Assembly (NCBI GenBank): GCA_003574785.1
Contig: QORU01000021.1
Span: 1-64,000 of the forward strand
Direction of reading: 5' to 3'
DNA length: 64,000 bases
DNA from: Taklimakanibacter deserti
GTDB taxonomy: Bacteria > Pseudomonadota > Alphaproteobacteria > Rhizobiales > Aestuariivirgaceae
A program made the position numbers and the translations under genes. Below the pieces are notes generated by a model. It did no database searches and was not told the origin of the DNA. It was given only the letters and a program-made list of their open reading frames with translations. Shown piece after piece: positions 8,438 to 16,534 of this stretch (position 1 is its first letter; each line of letters begins with the position of its first letter).

Positions 8438-9181
8438 TCACTCTCCCAGCGCCGTCTGGCTCGTCTTCTTCGCGGCATCGGTGAGCCCGCCGATGATCTG
8501 CAGATAGGCGACGAGCGCATCCATTTCGGTCAGCCTTTCCGGATTGCCGTCGAAGTCGCGCATATGCGTGGCCGGGCCATAGCGTTCAGTGACGCCGCCT
8601 GCCCAGTCGCTGTCGGGGGCGGCCTGGCCATAGGCATCCCGGCTGGCATTGGCGATCATCTCATCGCTATAGGGAACGCCGACCGCCCGCATCGCCTCAA
8701 GATGCTGGCCGAGGTCGTTCGTCTTCAGCGCGTTGCGCAACAGCCAGCGATAGGCCGGCATGACCGATTCCGGCACGACGTCGCGCGGATTGTTGAGATG
8801 CGCGACATGCCAAGCGTCGGAATATTTCTCGCCCACCCGCGCCAGATCGGGGCCGGTGCGTTTCGAGCCCCACAGCATCGGATGGTCGTATTTGGATTCG
8901 ACCGCCAGCGAATAAGGCCCGTAGCGCTCGACCTCGTCGCGCAAGGTGCGGATCATCTGCGAATGGCAGGCATAGCAGCCCTCGCGGAGGTAGATATTGC
9001 GGCCGGCGAGCTCGAGCGGGGTGTAGACCCGCATGTCGGGCGCCGCCTCGACGGTTTCCGCGATGGTGAACAAAGGCGCGATCTCGACAAAGCCGCCGAT
9101 CGAGGCGACACCGACGATGGCGAGCACGAAGCCGATGGCGCTGCGTTCGATCTTGCGATGGAATTCCGCCATGTCCGTCAC
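8438..9181 (-). CDS. ccoO: cbb3-type cytochrome c oxidase subunit II (monohaem) CcoO
   Basis: Monohaem cytochrome c subunit of the cbb3 oxidase, 247 aa. It has an N-terminal membrane anchor (residues ~16-42), the YLREGCYACHSQMIRTL haem-binding segment (Cys69, Cys72, His73) and conserved KRTGPDLARVG and NPRDVVPESVMPAYRWL stretches, the latter supplying the likely Met ligand. Length matches the family. Its ATG overlaps the end of ccoN by four bases (ATGA), and ccoQ follows 2 bp later. Confidence 0.95.
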   Translation of the reverse strand: MTDMAEFHRKIERSAIGFVLAIVGVASIGGFVEIAPLFTIAETVEAAPDMRVYTPLELAGRNIYLREGCYACHSQMIRTLRDEVERYGPYSLAVESKYDHPMLWGSKRTGPDLARVGEKYSDAWHVAHLNNPRDVVPESVMPAYRWLLRNALKTNDLGQHLEAMRAVGVPYSDEMIANASRDAYGQAAPDSDWAGGVTERYGPATHMRDFDGNPERLTEMDALVAYLQIIGGLTDAAKKTSQTALGE

Positions 9182-10833
9182 TCGCCCGGCTGGATGATGG
9201 GATCGCGGACGGCCGGCTGGTCCGTCTCGCCTGTGCCGGCGGCACGCTCCTTGCGCGCCGCGACGATCGTCATCAGCACATTATATGTCCCGACGATCGC
9301 GCCCAGGAGGAACAGCAATCCGCCGAAGGCGCGGGCGACGTAATAGGGATGCATGGCGACCAGCGAGTCGATGAAGGAATAAGCCAGCGTGCCGTTTTCC
9401 GTATAGGTCCGCCACATCAGGCCCTGGATGATGCCCGAGTTCCACATCGCGAAGACGTAGATGACGGAGCCGGCGAGCGCGAGCCAGAAATGGACTTCGA
9501 CCAGGCGCGCCGAATACATGGCGTCCCGTTTCCACATCCACGGGACGAGCGCATAGATCGAGCCGAAGGTGATCATCGCCACCCATCCCAGGGCCCCCGC
9601 ATGTACATGGCCGACCGTCCAGTCCGTGTAATGCGACAGCGAATTGACCGCGCGGATCGCCATGAACGAACCCTCGAATGTCGCAAGGCCGTAGAAGACG
9701 GCGGCGACCATCATGAAGCGCAAAGTGGCGTCGTCGCGCACCTTGTGCCAGGCGCCGTTGAGGGTCGCGAGCGCATTGCCGGCCGACGCCCAGGACGGCA
9801 CCAGGAGGACGATGGAGAATGTCATTCCCAGCGTCTGCACCCATTGCGGCAAGGCCGTGTAGTGCAGATGGTGCGAGCCCGCCCACATATACATGAAGGT
9901 GATGCCCCAGAAGCTGATGATGGAGAGCCGGTAGGAGAAGATCGGCCGTCCGGCGCGCTTCGGCAGATAGTAGTACATCATGCCGAGGAAGCCCGCGGTG
10001 AGGAAGAAGGCGACGGCATTGTGGCCGTACCACCATTGCGTCATGGCATCCTGGACGCCTGAGAACAGCGAATAGCTCTTCACGCTCGCGAAGGATATCG
10101 GCACGGCCAGGTTGTTGACGATGTGAAGCATCGCCACGACCAGGATGAAGGCCATGTAGTACCAGTTGGCCACATAGATATGCGGCTCCTTGCGGCGCGC
10201 CAGCGTGCGCAGATAGATGAGGAAGTAGACGACCCAGACGATCACCAGCCAGATGTCGGCATACCATTCGGGCTCGGCATACTCCTTGGACTGGGTGATG
10301 CCCATCAGATAGCCCGAGGCGGCAACGATGCAGAAGAGGTTGTAGCCGAGGAGCACGAACCACGGGCTCAACTGATCCGGCAAGCGGGCGCGGGACGTGC
10401 GCTGCAGGACATGGAAGGAGGTGGCGATGAGGGCATTGCCGCCGAAGCCGAAGATGACGCCGCTGGTATGGACGGGCCTCAGCCTGCCGAAGCTTGCCCA
10501 GGCCGCATCGAAGGTGAGATCCGGCCAGGCGAGCAGTGCCGCCACCCAGACGCCGACAAACATGCCGGCGACCGCCCAGAGCATCGCGAGCACGATGCCC
10601 GCTTTGGTTGGGTCGTCATAATAATGCGCGTATTGCGAAGGGTCGGGTTCCGGCGCGCCGAGCTTGCGCAGCACCAGCATGGCCACGCCGAGCGCCGACG
10701 CCATGACGATGAAGCCCTGGGCCCCAAGGGCATTGTCGCGACCCGCTGCAGCCATGATGACGCCGAGCGCCGCTACAAGGAACAGCATGACGAGCGCCGA
10801 CTGCCGCTCGTCGACCGTCAGTTTCGAGATCAT
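9178..10833 (-). CDS. ccoN: cbb3-type cytochrome c oxidase subunit I CcoN
   Basis: Catalytic subunit of the high-affinity cbb3 terminal oxidase (O2 to water with proton pumping), 551 aa with about 12-14 membrane helices. The histidines for haem b and the b3-CuB centre are visible: HTSGVIFGFGGNALIATSFH, WWYGHNAVAFFLTAG, MWAGSHHLHYTALP and HYTDWTVGHVHAGALGW. The first ~90 residues form extra helices common in rhizobial CcoN. It heads the operon ccoNOQP-56aa-DUF2189-ccoI-ccoS. A TTGCG-N4-CGCAA palindrome lies 77 bp upstream, which suggests control by the Crp/Fnr regulator at 3356. Confidence 0.96.
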   Translation of the reverse strand: MISKLTVDERQSALVMLFLVAALGVIMAAAGRDNALGAQGFIVMASALGVAMLVLRKLGAPEPDPSQYAHYYDDPTKAGIVLAMLWAVAGMFVGVWVAALLAWPDLTFDAAWASFGRLRPVHTSGVIFGFGGNALIATSFHVLQRTSRARLPDQLSPWFVLLGYNLFCIVAASGYLMGITQSKEYAEPEWYADIWLVIVWVVYFLIYLRTLARRKEPHIYVANWYYMAFILVVAMLHIVNNLAVPISFASVKSYSLFSGVQDAMTQWWYGHNAVAFFLTAGFLGMMYYYLPKRAGRPIFSYRLSIISFWGITFMYMWAGSHHLHYTALPQWVQTLGMTFSIVLLVPSWASAGNALATLNGAWHKVRDDATLRFMMVAAVFYGLATFEGSFMAIRAVNSLSHYTDWTVGHVHAGALGWVAMITFGSIYALVPWMWKRDAMYSARLVEVHFWLALAGSVIYVFAMWNSGIIQGLMWRTYTENGTLAYSFIDSLVAMHPYYVARAFGGLLFLLGAIVGTYNVLMTIVAARKERAAGTGETDQPAVRDPIIQPGE

Positions 10834-10908
10834 GGGTCAACCGCTGTCAGAAAGTGAGACAATCAAAGGCCCTCCTCACTCGAATCTAAGCGAGAACGGC
10901 ATCCCGTC

Positions 10909-10924
10909 TTTGCGCTGGCGCAAA
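10909..10924. promoter_or_regulatory. Predicted Crp/Fnr-family operator, copy 2
   Basis: Perfect 16-bp palindrome TTTGCGCTGGCGCAAA, centred about 83 bp upstream of the ccoN start codon. It shares both arms exactly with the palindrome at 3250-3265 and differs only in the 4-bp centre (CTGG against GGAA). This supports a shared regulator for ccoN and the nnrS/Crp-Fnr pair. Confidence 0.75.
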
Positions 10925-11028
10925 TTGTGACTGCAACTGGGTTGAGCCGACCCCGCACACCCCCGAAACTTGCCGGCTATTCAAGCACGATATCGCTTTC
11001 GGAGCAAAAACAACCTGCGGGCTTTCCG

Positions 11029-11046
11029 CTGTCACAGAACTTTTAC
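11029..11046 (+). promoter_or_regulatory. Pho-box-like site upstream of phnG
   Basis: CTGTCAC-AGAA-CTTTTAC gives two PhoB-type half sites spaced 11 bp apart, as in the consensus CTGTCAT-N4-CTGTCAT. The first half matches six of seven positions, the second is weaker. It ends 21 bp before the phnG ATG. Phosphate-starvation control by PhoB is usual for C-P lyase operons. Confidence 0.5.
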
Positions 11047-11067
11047 AATGGGCTGATTGATAGCCCC

Positions 11068-11535
11068 ATGGCCTCCGACGAATCCCGACAGTCCGCAACC
11101 GAAAAAACCGCCCGGCAACAGTGGATGTCGCTCCTCGCTCAGGCCTTGCCACGGCGCCTCGACGCCCTCTTCCCGCGCGAGCGCTTTCCCCATTTCGTCT
11201 ATTTGCGCAAGCCGGAAACCGGCCTGGTCATGCTGCGCGGCCGCGTCGGCGGCACCGGCAGCCCGTTCAACATGGGTGAAGCCACGGTGACACGCTGCGC
11301 CATCCGCCTCGATGACGGGACGGTCGGCCATGCTTTCGTCATGGGCCGCTCGCATGAGCATGCGCTGAGTGCGGCGATCTGCGATGCGCTCTTGCAAGGT
11401 TCGGACAGCGACCTTCCGCAGACCGTGATTGCGCCGCTGGCGCAAGAGCGCACCCGCCGCGAGCGTGACCTCGCTCTCAAGAATGCGGCGACAAAGGTCG
11501 ATTTCTTCACCATGGTGAGAGGCGAGGATGATTGA
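11068..11535 (+). CDS. phnG: C-P lyase core subunit PhnG
   Basis: Subunit of the carbon-phosphorus lyase core complex PhnGHIJ. With PhnH and PhnI it helps attach the phosphonate to the ribose C1 of ATP with loss of adenine. From ATG 11068 the protein has 155 aa. Typical PhnG segments are MVLRGRVGGTGSPFNMGEATVTRC-like LMLRGRVGG, then GEATVTRCAIRL and GHAFVMGRSHEHALSAAICDAL. The frame is open back to 10927, but that part is not PhnG-like. It is the first gene of the operon and overlaps phnH by 8 bp. Confidence 0.95.
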   Translation: MASDESRQSATEKTARQQWMSLLAQALPRRLDALFPRERFPHFVYLRKPETGLVMLRGRVGGTGSPFNMGEATVTRCAIRLDDGTVGHAFVMGRSHEHALSAAICDALLQGSDSDLPQTVIAPLAQERTRRERDLALKNAATKVDFFTMVRGEDD

Positions 11536-12127
11536 GGCCGTCAGCGGCTTTGCCGACCAGGCGCTGGACAGCGCCCGCGCCTTCCGGCTCATGCTCGACG
11601 CCATGGCGCGTCCGGGCCTGATCGTGCCGATGCAAGCAGGGCTCGACGCGCCGTCGCCCTTGTTGCCGACCGCGGCGACGATCTGCCTGACGCTCTGCGA
11701 CTACGATACGCCGCTCTGGCTCGACGAGGCATATCGCACGCCTCAAGTGCTCGACTATCTGCGCTTCCACAGCGGCGCGCCCATCGTTGAGGAAATTTCC
11801 GCGGCGAGCTTCCTCTTATGCAGCGAAGCTACTGCCGCCTTGGCGCTCGCCTCGGCCAATCGCGGCACGGCCGAATATCCCGATATATCGGCGACGCTGA
11901 TCGTCCAGCTTGCCTCTTTCACATCGGATGAGCGTCTCATCCTCAATGGTCCGGGCATCGACGGCATGCGGGAATTCGGAGCTTTGGGCCTCGAACAGGG
12001 CTTCTGGGATCTGATGGAAGACAATCACGCGCTTTTCCCGCTGGGCTCAGACGTGTTCTTCGCCACCTCGCGCGAGATCGCCGCTTTGCCCCGGTCGACA
12101 CGTATAAGAAGAGAGGGCCAGGACTGA
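11528..12127 (+). CDS. phnH: C-P lyase core subunit PhnH
   Basis: A 199-aa subunit of the PhnGHIJ core, homologous to PLP-dependent transferase folds but without PLP. The N-terminal SARAFRLMLDAMARPGLIVPM-like stretch (here SARAFRLMLDAMARPG) and the GPGIDG motif near residue 140 are characteristic. It starts inside phnG and its last base is the first base of the phnI start (TGATG), so the three genes are translationally coupled. PhnH may dock between core dimers. Confidence 0.95.
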   Translation: MIEAVSGFADQALDSARAFRLMLDAMARPGLIVPMQAGLDAPSPLLPTAATICLTLCDYDTPLWLDEAYRTPQVLDYLRFHSGAPIVEEISAASFLLCSEATAALALASANRGTAEYPDISATLIVQLASFTSDERLILNGPGIDGMREFGALGLEQGFWDLMEDNHALFPLGSDVFFATSREIAALPRSTRIRREGQD

Positions 12128-13212
12128 TGTATGTCGCGGTCAAAGGCGGCGAGAAGGCGATCGATGCCGCGCACCGGCAGCTCGCGGAAGAACGCCGCGG
12201 CGATCCGAACATTCCGGAACTGACACCGGAGCAGATCGGCGCGCAGCTCTCCCTCGCCGTCGACCGGGTGATGACCGAAGGCTCGCTCTATGACCGCGAG
12301 ATGGCGGCGCTTGCGATCCGGCAGGCGCGCGGCGATCTCATCGAGGCGATCTTCCTCATCCGCGCCTCGCGCACCACCTTGCCGCGCTTCGGCTACTCAA
12401 CCCCCATCGAAACCTCGAAGATGCTGGTGCGCCGGCGCATCTCGGCCGCCTTCAAGGACATGCCGGGCGGCCAGATTTTGGGGCCGACCTTCGACTATAC
12501 CCATCGCCTGCTCGACTTCGCGCCGGGCGATGACATCGCGGCCGCACCCACCGACACCGGACCGGCCGATATCGACCGCAGCATGCCGAGAGTGCTCGAT
12601 CTCATTGGCGCCGAGGGCCTGATCGAGCCTGCTTCCGAAGCCCAGAGCGATCCCGCCGATCTCACCCGCGAGCCGCTCTCCTTCCCGGTGGGGCGCGACC
12701 TGCGCCTGCAGAGCCTGGCGCGCGGCGATGAAGGCTTCCTCTTAGGCCTCGGCTATTCGACCCAGCGCGGCTATGGCCGCACCCATCCTTTCGCCGGCGA
12801 GATCCGCTATGGCGAGGTTCGCGTGAGTTTTGCGCCCGAAGAGCTCGGCTTCGAGATCGAGATCGGCCAGATCGACATGACCGAATGCGAGATGATCAAC
12901 CAGTTCAAGGGTTCGGGCAGCGTGCCGCCGCAATTCACCCGGGGCTACGGCATGAGCTTCGGCCAATGCGAGCGCAAGGCCATGGCCATGGCGCTGGTCG
13001 ACCGCGCTTTGCGCGCGGGCGAATTGGACGAGGAGCAGACGGCGCCGGCGCAGGATGAGGAATTCGTCCTCTCCCATGCCGACAATGTGCAGGCGACGGG
13101 CTTCGTCGAGCATCTGAAGCTGCCGCATTATGTCGACTTCCAGGCCGAGCTCGAATTGCTCAGGCGTCTGAGGCGCAAGGCCCTCGGCCTCGAGCAGGAG
13201 GCGGCGGAATGA
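12127..13212 (+). CDS. phnI: C-P lyase core subunit PhnI (nucleosidase/transferase)
   Basis: A 361-aa PhnI. In the presence of PhnGHL, PhnI displaces adenine from ATP by the phosphonate to give alkylphosphonate-ribose-5-triphosphate, and alone it acts as a purine nucleosidase. The start MYVAVKGGEKAIDAAH is near-invariant in the family, and LPRFGYSTPIETSKMLVRRRISAAFKD-type sequence and the QGLGYSTQRGYGRTHPF-like GLGYSTQRGYGRTHPFAGE block are conserved. Length is normal. The stop overlaps the phnJ ATG by four bases. Confidence 0.96.
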   Translation: MYVAVKGGEKAIDAAHRQLAEERRGDPNIPELTPEQIGAQLSLAVDRVMTEGSLYDREMAALAIRQARGDLIEAIFLIRASRTTLPRFGYSTPIETSKMLVRRRISAAFKDMPGGQILGPTFDYTHRLLDFAPGDDIAAAPTDTGPADIDRSMPRVLDLIGAEGLIEPASEAQSDPADLTREPLSFPVGRDLRLQSLARGDEGFLLGLGYSTQRGYGRTHPFAGEIRYGEVRVSFAPEELGFEIEIGQIDMTECEMINQFKGSGSVPPQFTRGYGMSFGQCERKAMAMALVDRALRAGELDEEQTAPAQDEEFVLSHADNVQATGFVEHLKLPHYVDFQAELELLRRLRRKALGLEQEAAE

Positions 13213-14048
13213 CGACAGGCTACAATTTCGCTTATCTCAACGAGCAGACCAAGCGGATGATCCGCCGTGCGCTTCTGAAGGCCGTGGCCATTCCGGGCTA
13301 CCAGGTGCCTTTCGCCAGCCGCGAGATGCCCATGCCCTATGGCTGGGGAACGGGCGGCGTCCAGGTGACGGCCTCGATCCTCACCCCTGAGGACACGCTC
13401 AAGGTCATCGACCAGGGCGCCGACGACACCACCAATGCGGTGAGCATCCGCAAATTCTTCGTGCGCACCGCGGGCGTCGCCACGACCGAGGAGACCGCGA
13501 AAGCCTCGATCATCCAGACAAGACACCGGGTTCCGGAGACGACGCTCAACGAGAACCAGATCCTCGTCTATCAGGTGCCGATCCCCGAGCCCTTGCGTTT
13601 CCTCGAGCCGCGCGAGACCGAGACCCGCAAGATGCATGCGCTCGAGGAATATGGCATCATGCATGTGAAGCTCTATGAGGACATCGCGCGCCACGGCCAT
13701 ATCGCCACTTCCTATGCCTATCCGGCCAAGGTGAACGGGCGCTATGTCTTCGATCCCTCGCCGATCCCCAAATTCGACAATCCGAAGCTCGACAATTGCG
13801 CTGCCTTGCAGCTCTTCGGCGCCGGCCGCGAGAAGCGCATCTATGCGCTGCCGCCTTACACGCAGGTAAAGAGCCTCGATTTCGAGGATCATCCCTTCAG
13901 CGTGCAGAAATGGGACGAGCCTTGCGCCCTGTGCGGCTCGCGCGACACCTATCTCGACGAGATCATCCTCGACGACAAGGGCAAGCGCATGTTCGTCTGC
14001 TCCGATACCGATCATTGCCGCCAGGCCCGCGGCGAGGAAGCCGCATGA
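13209..14048 (+). CDS. phnJ: C-P lyase radical-SAM subunit PhnJ
   Basis: Catalytic radical-SAM subunit (279 aa) that cleaves the C-P bond of alkylphosphonate-ribose-5-phosphate, giving an alkane and ribose 1,2-cyclic phosphate 5-phosphate. The start MTTGYNFAYLNEQTKRMIRR is typical. The four C-terminal cysteines, Cys239 and Cys242 (EPCALCGSR), Cys264 and Cys270 (VCSDTDHC), match E. coli Cys241, 244, 266 and 272 with a constant offset, so both the Fe-S ligands and the thiyl-radical cysteine are present. It overlaps phnK by ATGA. Confidence 0.96.
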   Translation: MTTGYNFAYLNEQTKRMIRRALLKAVAIPGYQVPFASREMPMPYGWGTGGVQVTASILTPEDTLKVIDQGADDTTNAVSIRKFFVRTAGVATTEETAKASIIQTRHRVPETTLNENQILVYQVPIPEPLRFLEPRETETRKMHALEEYGIMHVKLYEDIARHGHIATSYAYPAKVNGRYVFDPSPIPKFDNPKLDNCAALQLFGAGREKRIYALPPYTQVKSLDFEDHPFSVQKWDEPCALCGSRDTYLDEIILDDKGKRMFVCSDTDHCRQARGEEAA

Positions 14049-14818
14049 CCGGGCCTCTGCTCGCCGCCGACAATATCAGCAAGTTCTATGACGGGCGTGT
14101 CGCCTGCGACAAGGTGAGCTTCGAGCTCTGGCCGGGCGAGGTTCTGGCGGTGGTGGGCGAATCGGGCTCCGGCAAGACGACCTTGCTCAAATGCCTCTCG
14201 ATGCAGATCGCTTTGTCGTCGGGACGCGTGCTCTATGCGCTCCGCGACGGCCGGATGGCATCGCTGGCCGATCTGAGCGAGGCCGAGCGCCGCTTCCTGA
14301 TGCGCACCGATTGGGGCTTTGTCCATCAGGATCCGCGCGAGGGCCTGCGCATGGGCGTCTCGGCCGGCGCCAATGTCGGCGAGCGCCTGATGGCGGTGGG
14401 CGAGCGCCATTATGGCCGCATCCGCGGCACCGCCCTCGACTGGCTCGACCGGGTGGAGATCGCGGCCGACCGCATCGACGACAGCCCACGCCATTATTCG
14501 GGCGGCATGCGCCAGCGTCTGCAGATCGCCCGCAACCTGGTGACCGCCCCGCGCCTCGTCTTCATGGACGAGCCGACCGGCGGGCTCGACGTCTCGGTCC
14601 AGGCGCGCCTGCTCGATCTCTTGCGCGGCCTGGTGAGGAGCCTCGGCCTTTCCGTCATCATCGTGACGCATGATCTCGCGGTGGCGCGCCTGCTTTCGAC
14701 CCGCATCCTGGTCATGCAGCAGGGCAAGGTTATCGAGACCGGCCTCACCGACCAGGTCCTCGAGGATCCGCAGGCGCCCTATACCCAGCTTCTCGTGTCT
14801 TCCGTCCTGCAGGTGTGA
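14045..14818 (+). CDS. phnK: C-P lyase ABC-type ATPase PhnK
   Basis: A 257-aa nucleotide-binding protein that docks on the PhnGHIJ core rather than on a membrane transporter. Motifs are Walker A GESGSGKTTLLK, signature YSGGMRQRLQIARNL and Walker B LVFMDEPTGGLDV. The start at ATG 14045 gives an ATGA overlap with phnJ. A longer open frame begins at 13796, but its extra N-terminus is a shadow of phnJ. phnL follows 4 bp later. Confidence 0.95.
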   Translation: MTGPLLAADNISKFYDGRVACDKVSFELWPGEVLAVVGESGSGKTTLLKCLSMQIALSSGRVLYALRDGRMASLADLSEAERRFLMRTDWGFVHQDPREGLRMGVSAGANVGERLMAVGERHYGRIRGTALDWLDRVEIAADRIDDSPRHYSGGMRQRLQIARNLVTAPRLVFMDEPTGGLDVSVQARLLDLLRGLVRSLGLSVIIVTHDLAVARLLSTRILVMQQGKVIETGLTDQVLEDPQAPYTQLLVSSVLQV

Positions 14819-14822
14819 TGAG

Positions 14823-15524
14823 ATGAGCCTCGTCCTCAAGATCAGCCATCTCGCCAAGCAGTTCCGCCTGCATCTGCAGGGCGGCGCGCGCATTCCCGTC
14901 TTCGACGACCTGGCACTCGAGCTTCAAGCGGGCGAAGCGCTCGCCGTCACCGGCCCTTCTGGCAAGGGCAAGAGCTCTCTGCTCAAGCTGATCTACGGCA
15001 CCTACAAGGCAGGTGAGGGCGAGATCCTCGTCCGCCACGAGAACGACTGGCTCGATCTCGCGCGCGCCGAGCCGCGCCAGGTCCTCGCCGTCCGCCGCCG
15101 GACCATCGGCTATGTCACCCAGTTCCTGCGCGTCATCCCGCGCATCCCGGCGCTCGATATCGTCGCCGAGCCCTTGCTCGAGCGCGGTGTCGCGGCGGAA
15201 GAAGCGCGTGGCCGCGCCGCGAGCCTCCTCGAGCGGCTCAACATCCCCGAGCGCCTGTGGTCCTTGTCGCCCATGACCTTCTCCGGCGGCGAGCAGCAGC
15301 GCGTCAACATCGCCCGCGGTTTCGCCGCCCCCTATCCGATCCTGCTGCTCGACGAGCCGACCGCCTCGCTCGACCAGGAGAACAAGGCCCGCGTCCTCGC
15401 CATGATCAGCGAGGCGCGCGCCCAAGGCAGCGCCATCATCGGGATTTTCCACGACGCCGTAGACCGAAAAGCCGTGTGCACACGGGAGTTTGATCTCGAC
15501 CATCTGAAAAGCGAGGCGGCTTAG
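14823..15524 (+). CDS. phnL: C-P lyase ABC-type ATPase PhnL
   Basis: A 233-aa ATPase that works with PhnK on the C-P lyase core; together they can form a PhnK-PhnL stack whose ATP hydrolysis drives turnover. Motifs are Walker A GPSGKGKSSLLK, signature FSGGEQQRVNIARGF and Walker B ILLLDEPTASLD. The chosen start is ATG 14823 (MSLVLKISHLAKQF); the longer frame from 14670 is a shadow of phnK. The 77 bp after this gene hold a hairpin in front of phnC. Confidence 0.95.
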   Translation: MSLVLKISHLAKQFRLHLQGGARIPVFDDLALELQAGEALAVTGPSGKGKSSLLKLIYGTYKAGEGEILVRHENDWLDLARAEPRQVLAVRRRTIGYVTQFLRVIPRIPALDIVAEPLLERGVAAEEARGRAASLLERLNIPERLWSLSPMTFSGGEQQRVNIARGFAAPYPILLLDEPTASLDQENKARVLAMISEARAQGSAIIGIFHDAVDRKAVCTREFDLDHLKSEAA

Positions 15525-15568
15525 TCTCATTGACATAAAGCGTTCAGAAGACTGTCATGAAAGCCCGT

Positions 15569-15597
15569 TACCCCTTCTTGAAAGAGCAAAAGGGGTA
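15569..15597 (+). promoter_or_regulatory. Hairpin that may sequester the phnC ribosome binding site
   Basis: TACCCCTT at 15569-15576 is complementary to AAGGGGTA at 15590-15597, with a 13-nt loop. The right arm contains the purine-rich AAGGGG that serves as the ribosome binding site of phnC (TTG 15602). Base pairing would hide it, so phnC translation could be weakened or made conditional. This is seen by complementarity only. Confidence 0.5.
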
Positions 15598-15601
15598 GAC
15601 G

Positions 15602-16441
15602 TTGAACGCGATCCTGATCGAGCGGCTGAGCAAGACGTTCAGCAGCGGCAAGCGTGGATTGGACGACATATCGCTCACCATTGCCAAGGGCGAGATGGTG
15701 GCCCTGATCGGCGCTTCGGGCTCCGGCAAATCGACCCTCATCCGTCATGTTGCGGGCCTCGTCGCCGCCGACAAAGCCCAGGGCAGCACTGTCAAGGTCC
15801 ATGACCGCGCCGTGCAGGACCAAGGCCGCATCGCCCACAATGTCCGCGACATCCGCCGTGAGATCGGCGTCATCTTCCAGCAGTTCAACCTGGTCGGCCG
15901 CATGTCGGTCCTGACCAATGTGCTGACCGGCGTCCTGGGCAAGATCCCGGCCTGGCGCGGCACGCTCGGCGCCTTTCCGCTCGCCGAGCAGCAGGCGGCC
16001 ATGGCCGCCTTGACGCGCGTCGGCATTGCCGAGACGGCGCGCCAGCGTGCTTCGACGCTGTCGGGCGGCCAGCAGCAGCGCGCGGCCATCGCCCGCGCCT
16101 TGGTGCAAGGGGCGCGTATCCTTCTCGCCGACGAGCCCATCGCCTCGCTGGATCCCGCTTCCGCCCGCCGGGTCATGGAGACGCTCGAGACCATCAACAA
16201 GCAGGACGGCATCACCGTCGTCGTGGCGCTGCATCAAGTCGAATATGCCCGCCGCTTCTGTCCGCGCACTATTGCCATGCAAGCGGGCCAGGTGGTCTTC
16301 GACGGGCCGAGCACGCAGCTCTCCAATGAGCGGCTTCGCCAGATTTACGGATCGGCCAGCGAAGAGCTGATCCTTCCCGATGCGGGCGAGGTCCGCCGGC
16401 CCGTTCCTTCCCTCGAAGGGCTCGCCGCGGCCGCCGCATAG
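15602..16441 (+). CDS. phnC: Phosphonate ABC transporter ATP-binding protein PhnC
   Basis: A 279-aa ATPase of the PhnCDE phosphonate/phosphite importer. Motifs are Walker [17 protein letters not shown], signature [15 protein letters not shown] and Walker [14 protein letters not shown], followed by the family-typical [21 protein letters not shown]. The start is TTG 15602 ([13 protein letters not shown]), preceded by AAAGGGGT; both the weak start codon and the hairpin over the binding site may keep expression low. A 48-bp palindromic repeat begins at its stop codon. Confidence 0.94.
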   Translation: MNAILIERLSKTFSSGKRGLDDISLTIAKGEMVALIGASGSGKSTLIRHVAGLVAADKAQGSTVKVHDRAVQDQGRIAHNVRDIRREIGVIFQQFNLVGRMSVLTNVLTGVLGKIPAWRGTLGAFPLAEQQAAMAALTRVGIAETARQRASTLSGGQQQRAAIARALVQGARILLADEPIASLDPASARRVMETLETINKQDGITVVVALHQVEYARRFCPRTIAMQAGQVVFDGPSTQLSNERLRQIYGSASEELILPDAGEVRRPVPSLEGLAAAAA

Positions 16442-16488
16442 CGCATTGGACCGAAAAGTGTGCTCGGTTTTCGGATAATCCAATGCGC
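16441..16488. repeat. Rhizobial-type palindromic repeat, copy 1
   Basis: A 48-bp imperfect palindrome between phnC and phnD. Outer arms are GCGCATTGGA (16441-16450) and TCCAATGCGC (16479-16488); inner parts read CCGAAAAGTG and GGTTTTCGGATA. A second copy with the same inner segments and different outer arms lies at 32173-32221. The layout (variable outer arms, fixed CCGAAAAGTG...TTCGGATAA core) resembles repeats scattered in Rhizobiales genomes. It can form a strong RNA stem-loop. Confidence 0.8.
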
Positions 16489-16534
16489 AACAAGAGATAG
16501 TTTGCGTCAAACGTTTCGTTCCAGGAGAAGTCAG

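Larger units (their letters stand above)
10834..11067. promoter_or_regulatory. Divergent control region between ccoN and phnG
   Basis: This 234-bp gap separates the minus-strand cco operon from the plus-strand phn operon. It contains the Crp/Fnr-type palindrome (10909-10924) near the cco side and a Pho-box-like direct repeat (11029-11046) just before phnG. The open reading frame that runs through it towards phnG (from 10927) has no ribosome binding site and no PhnG-like sequence before Met 11068, so I treat it as non-coding. Confidence 0.7.

Noticed and set aside
10927..11067. N-terminal extension of PhnG
   Set aside because: No ribosome binding site, no PhnG similarity, and a Pho-box-like site lies within it.
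15552..15558. Second Pho box in front of phnC (CTGTCAT)
   Set aside because: A single half site is present; the sequence 11 bp further does not match, so it is probably chance.
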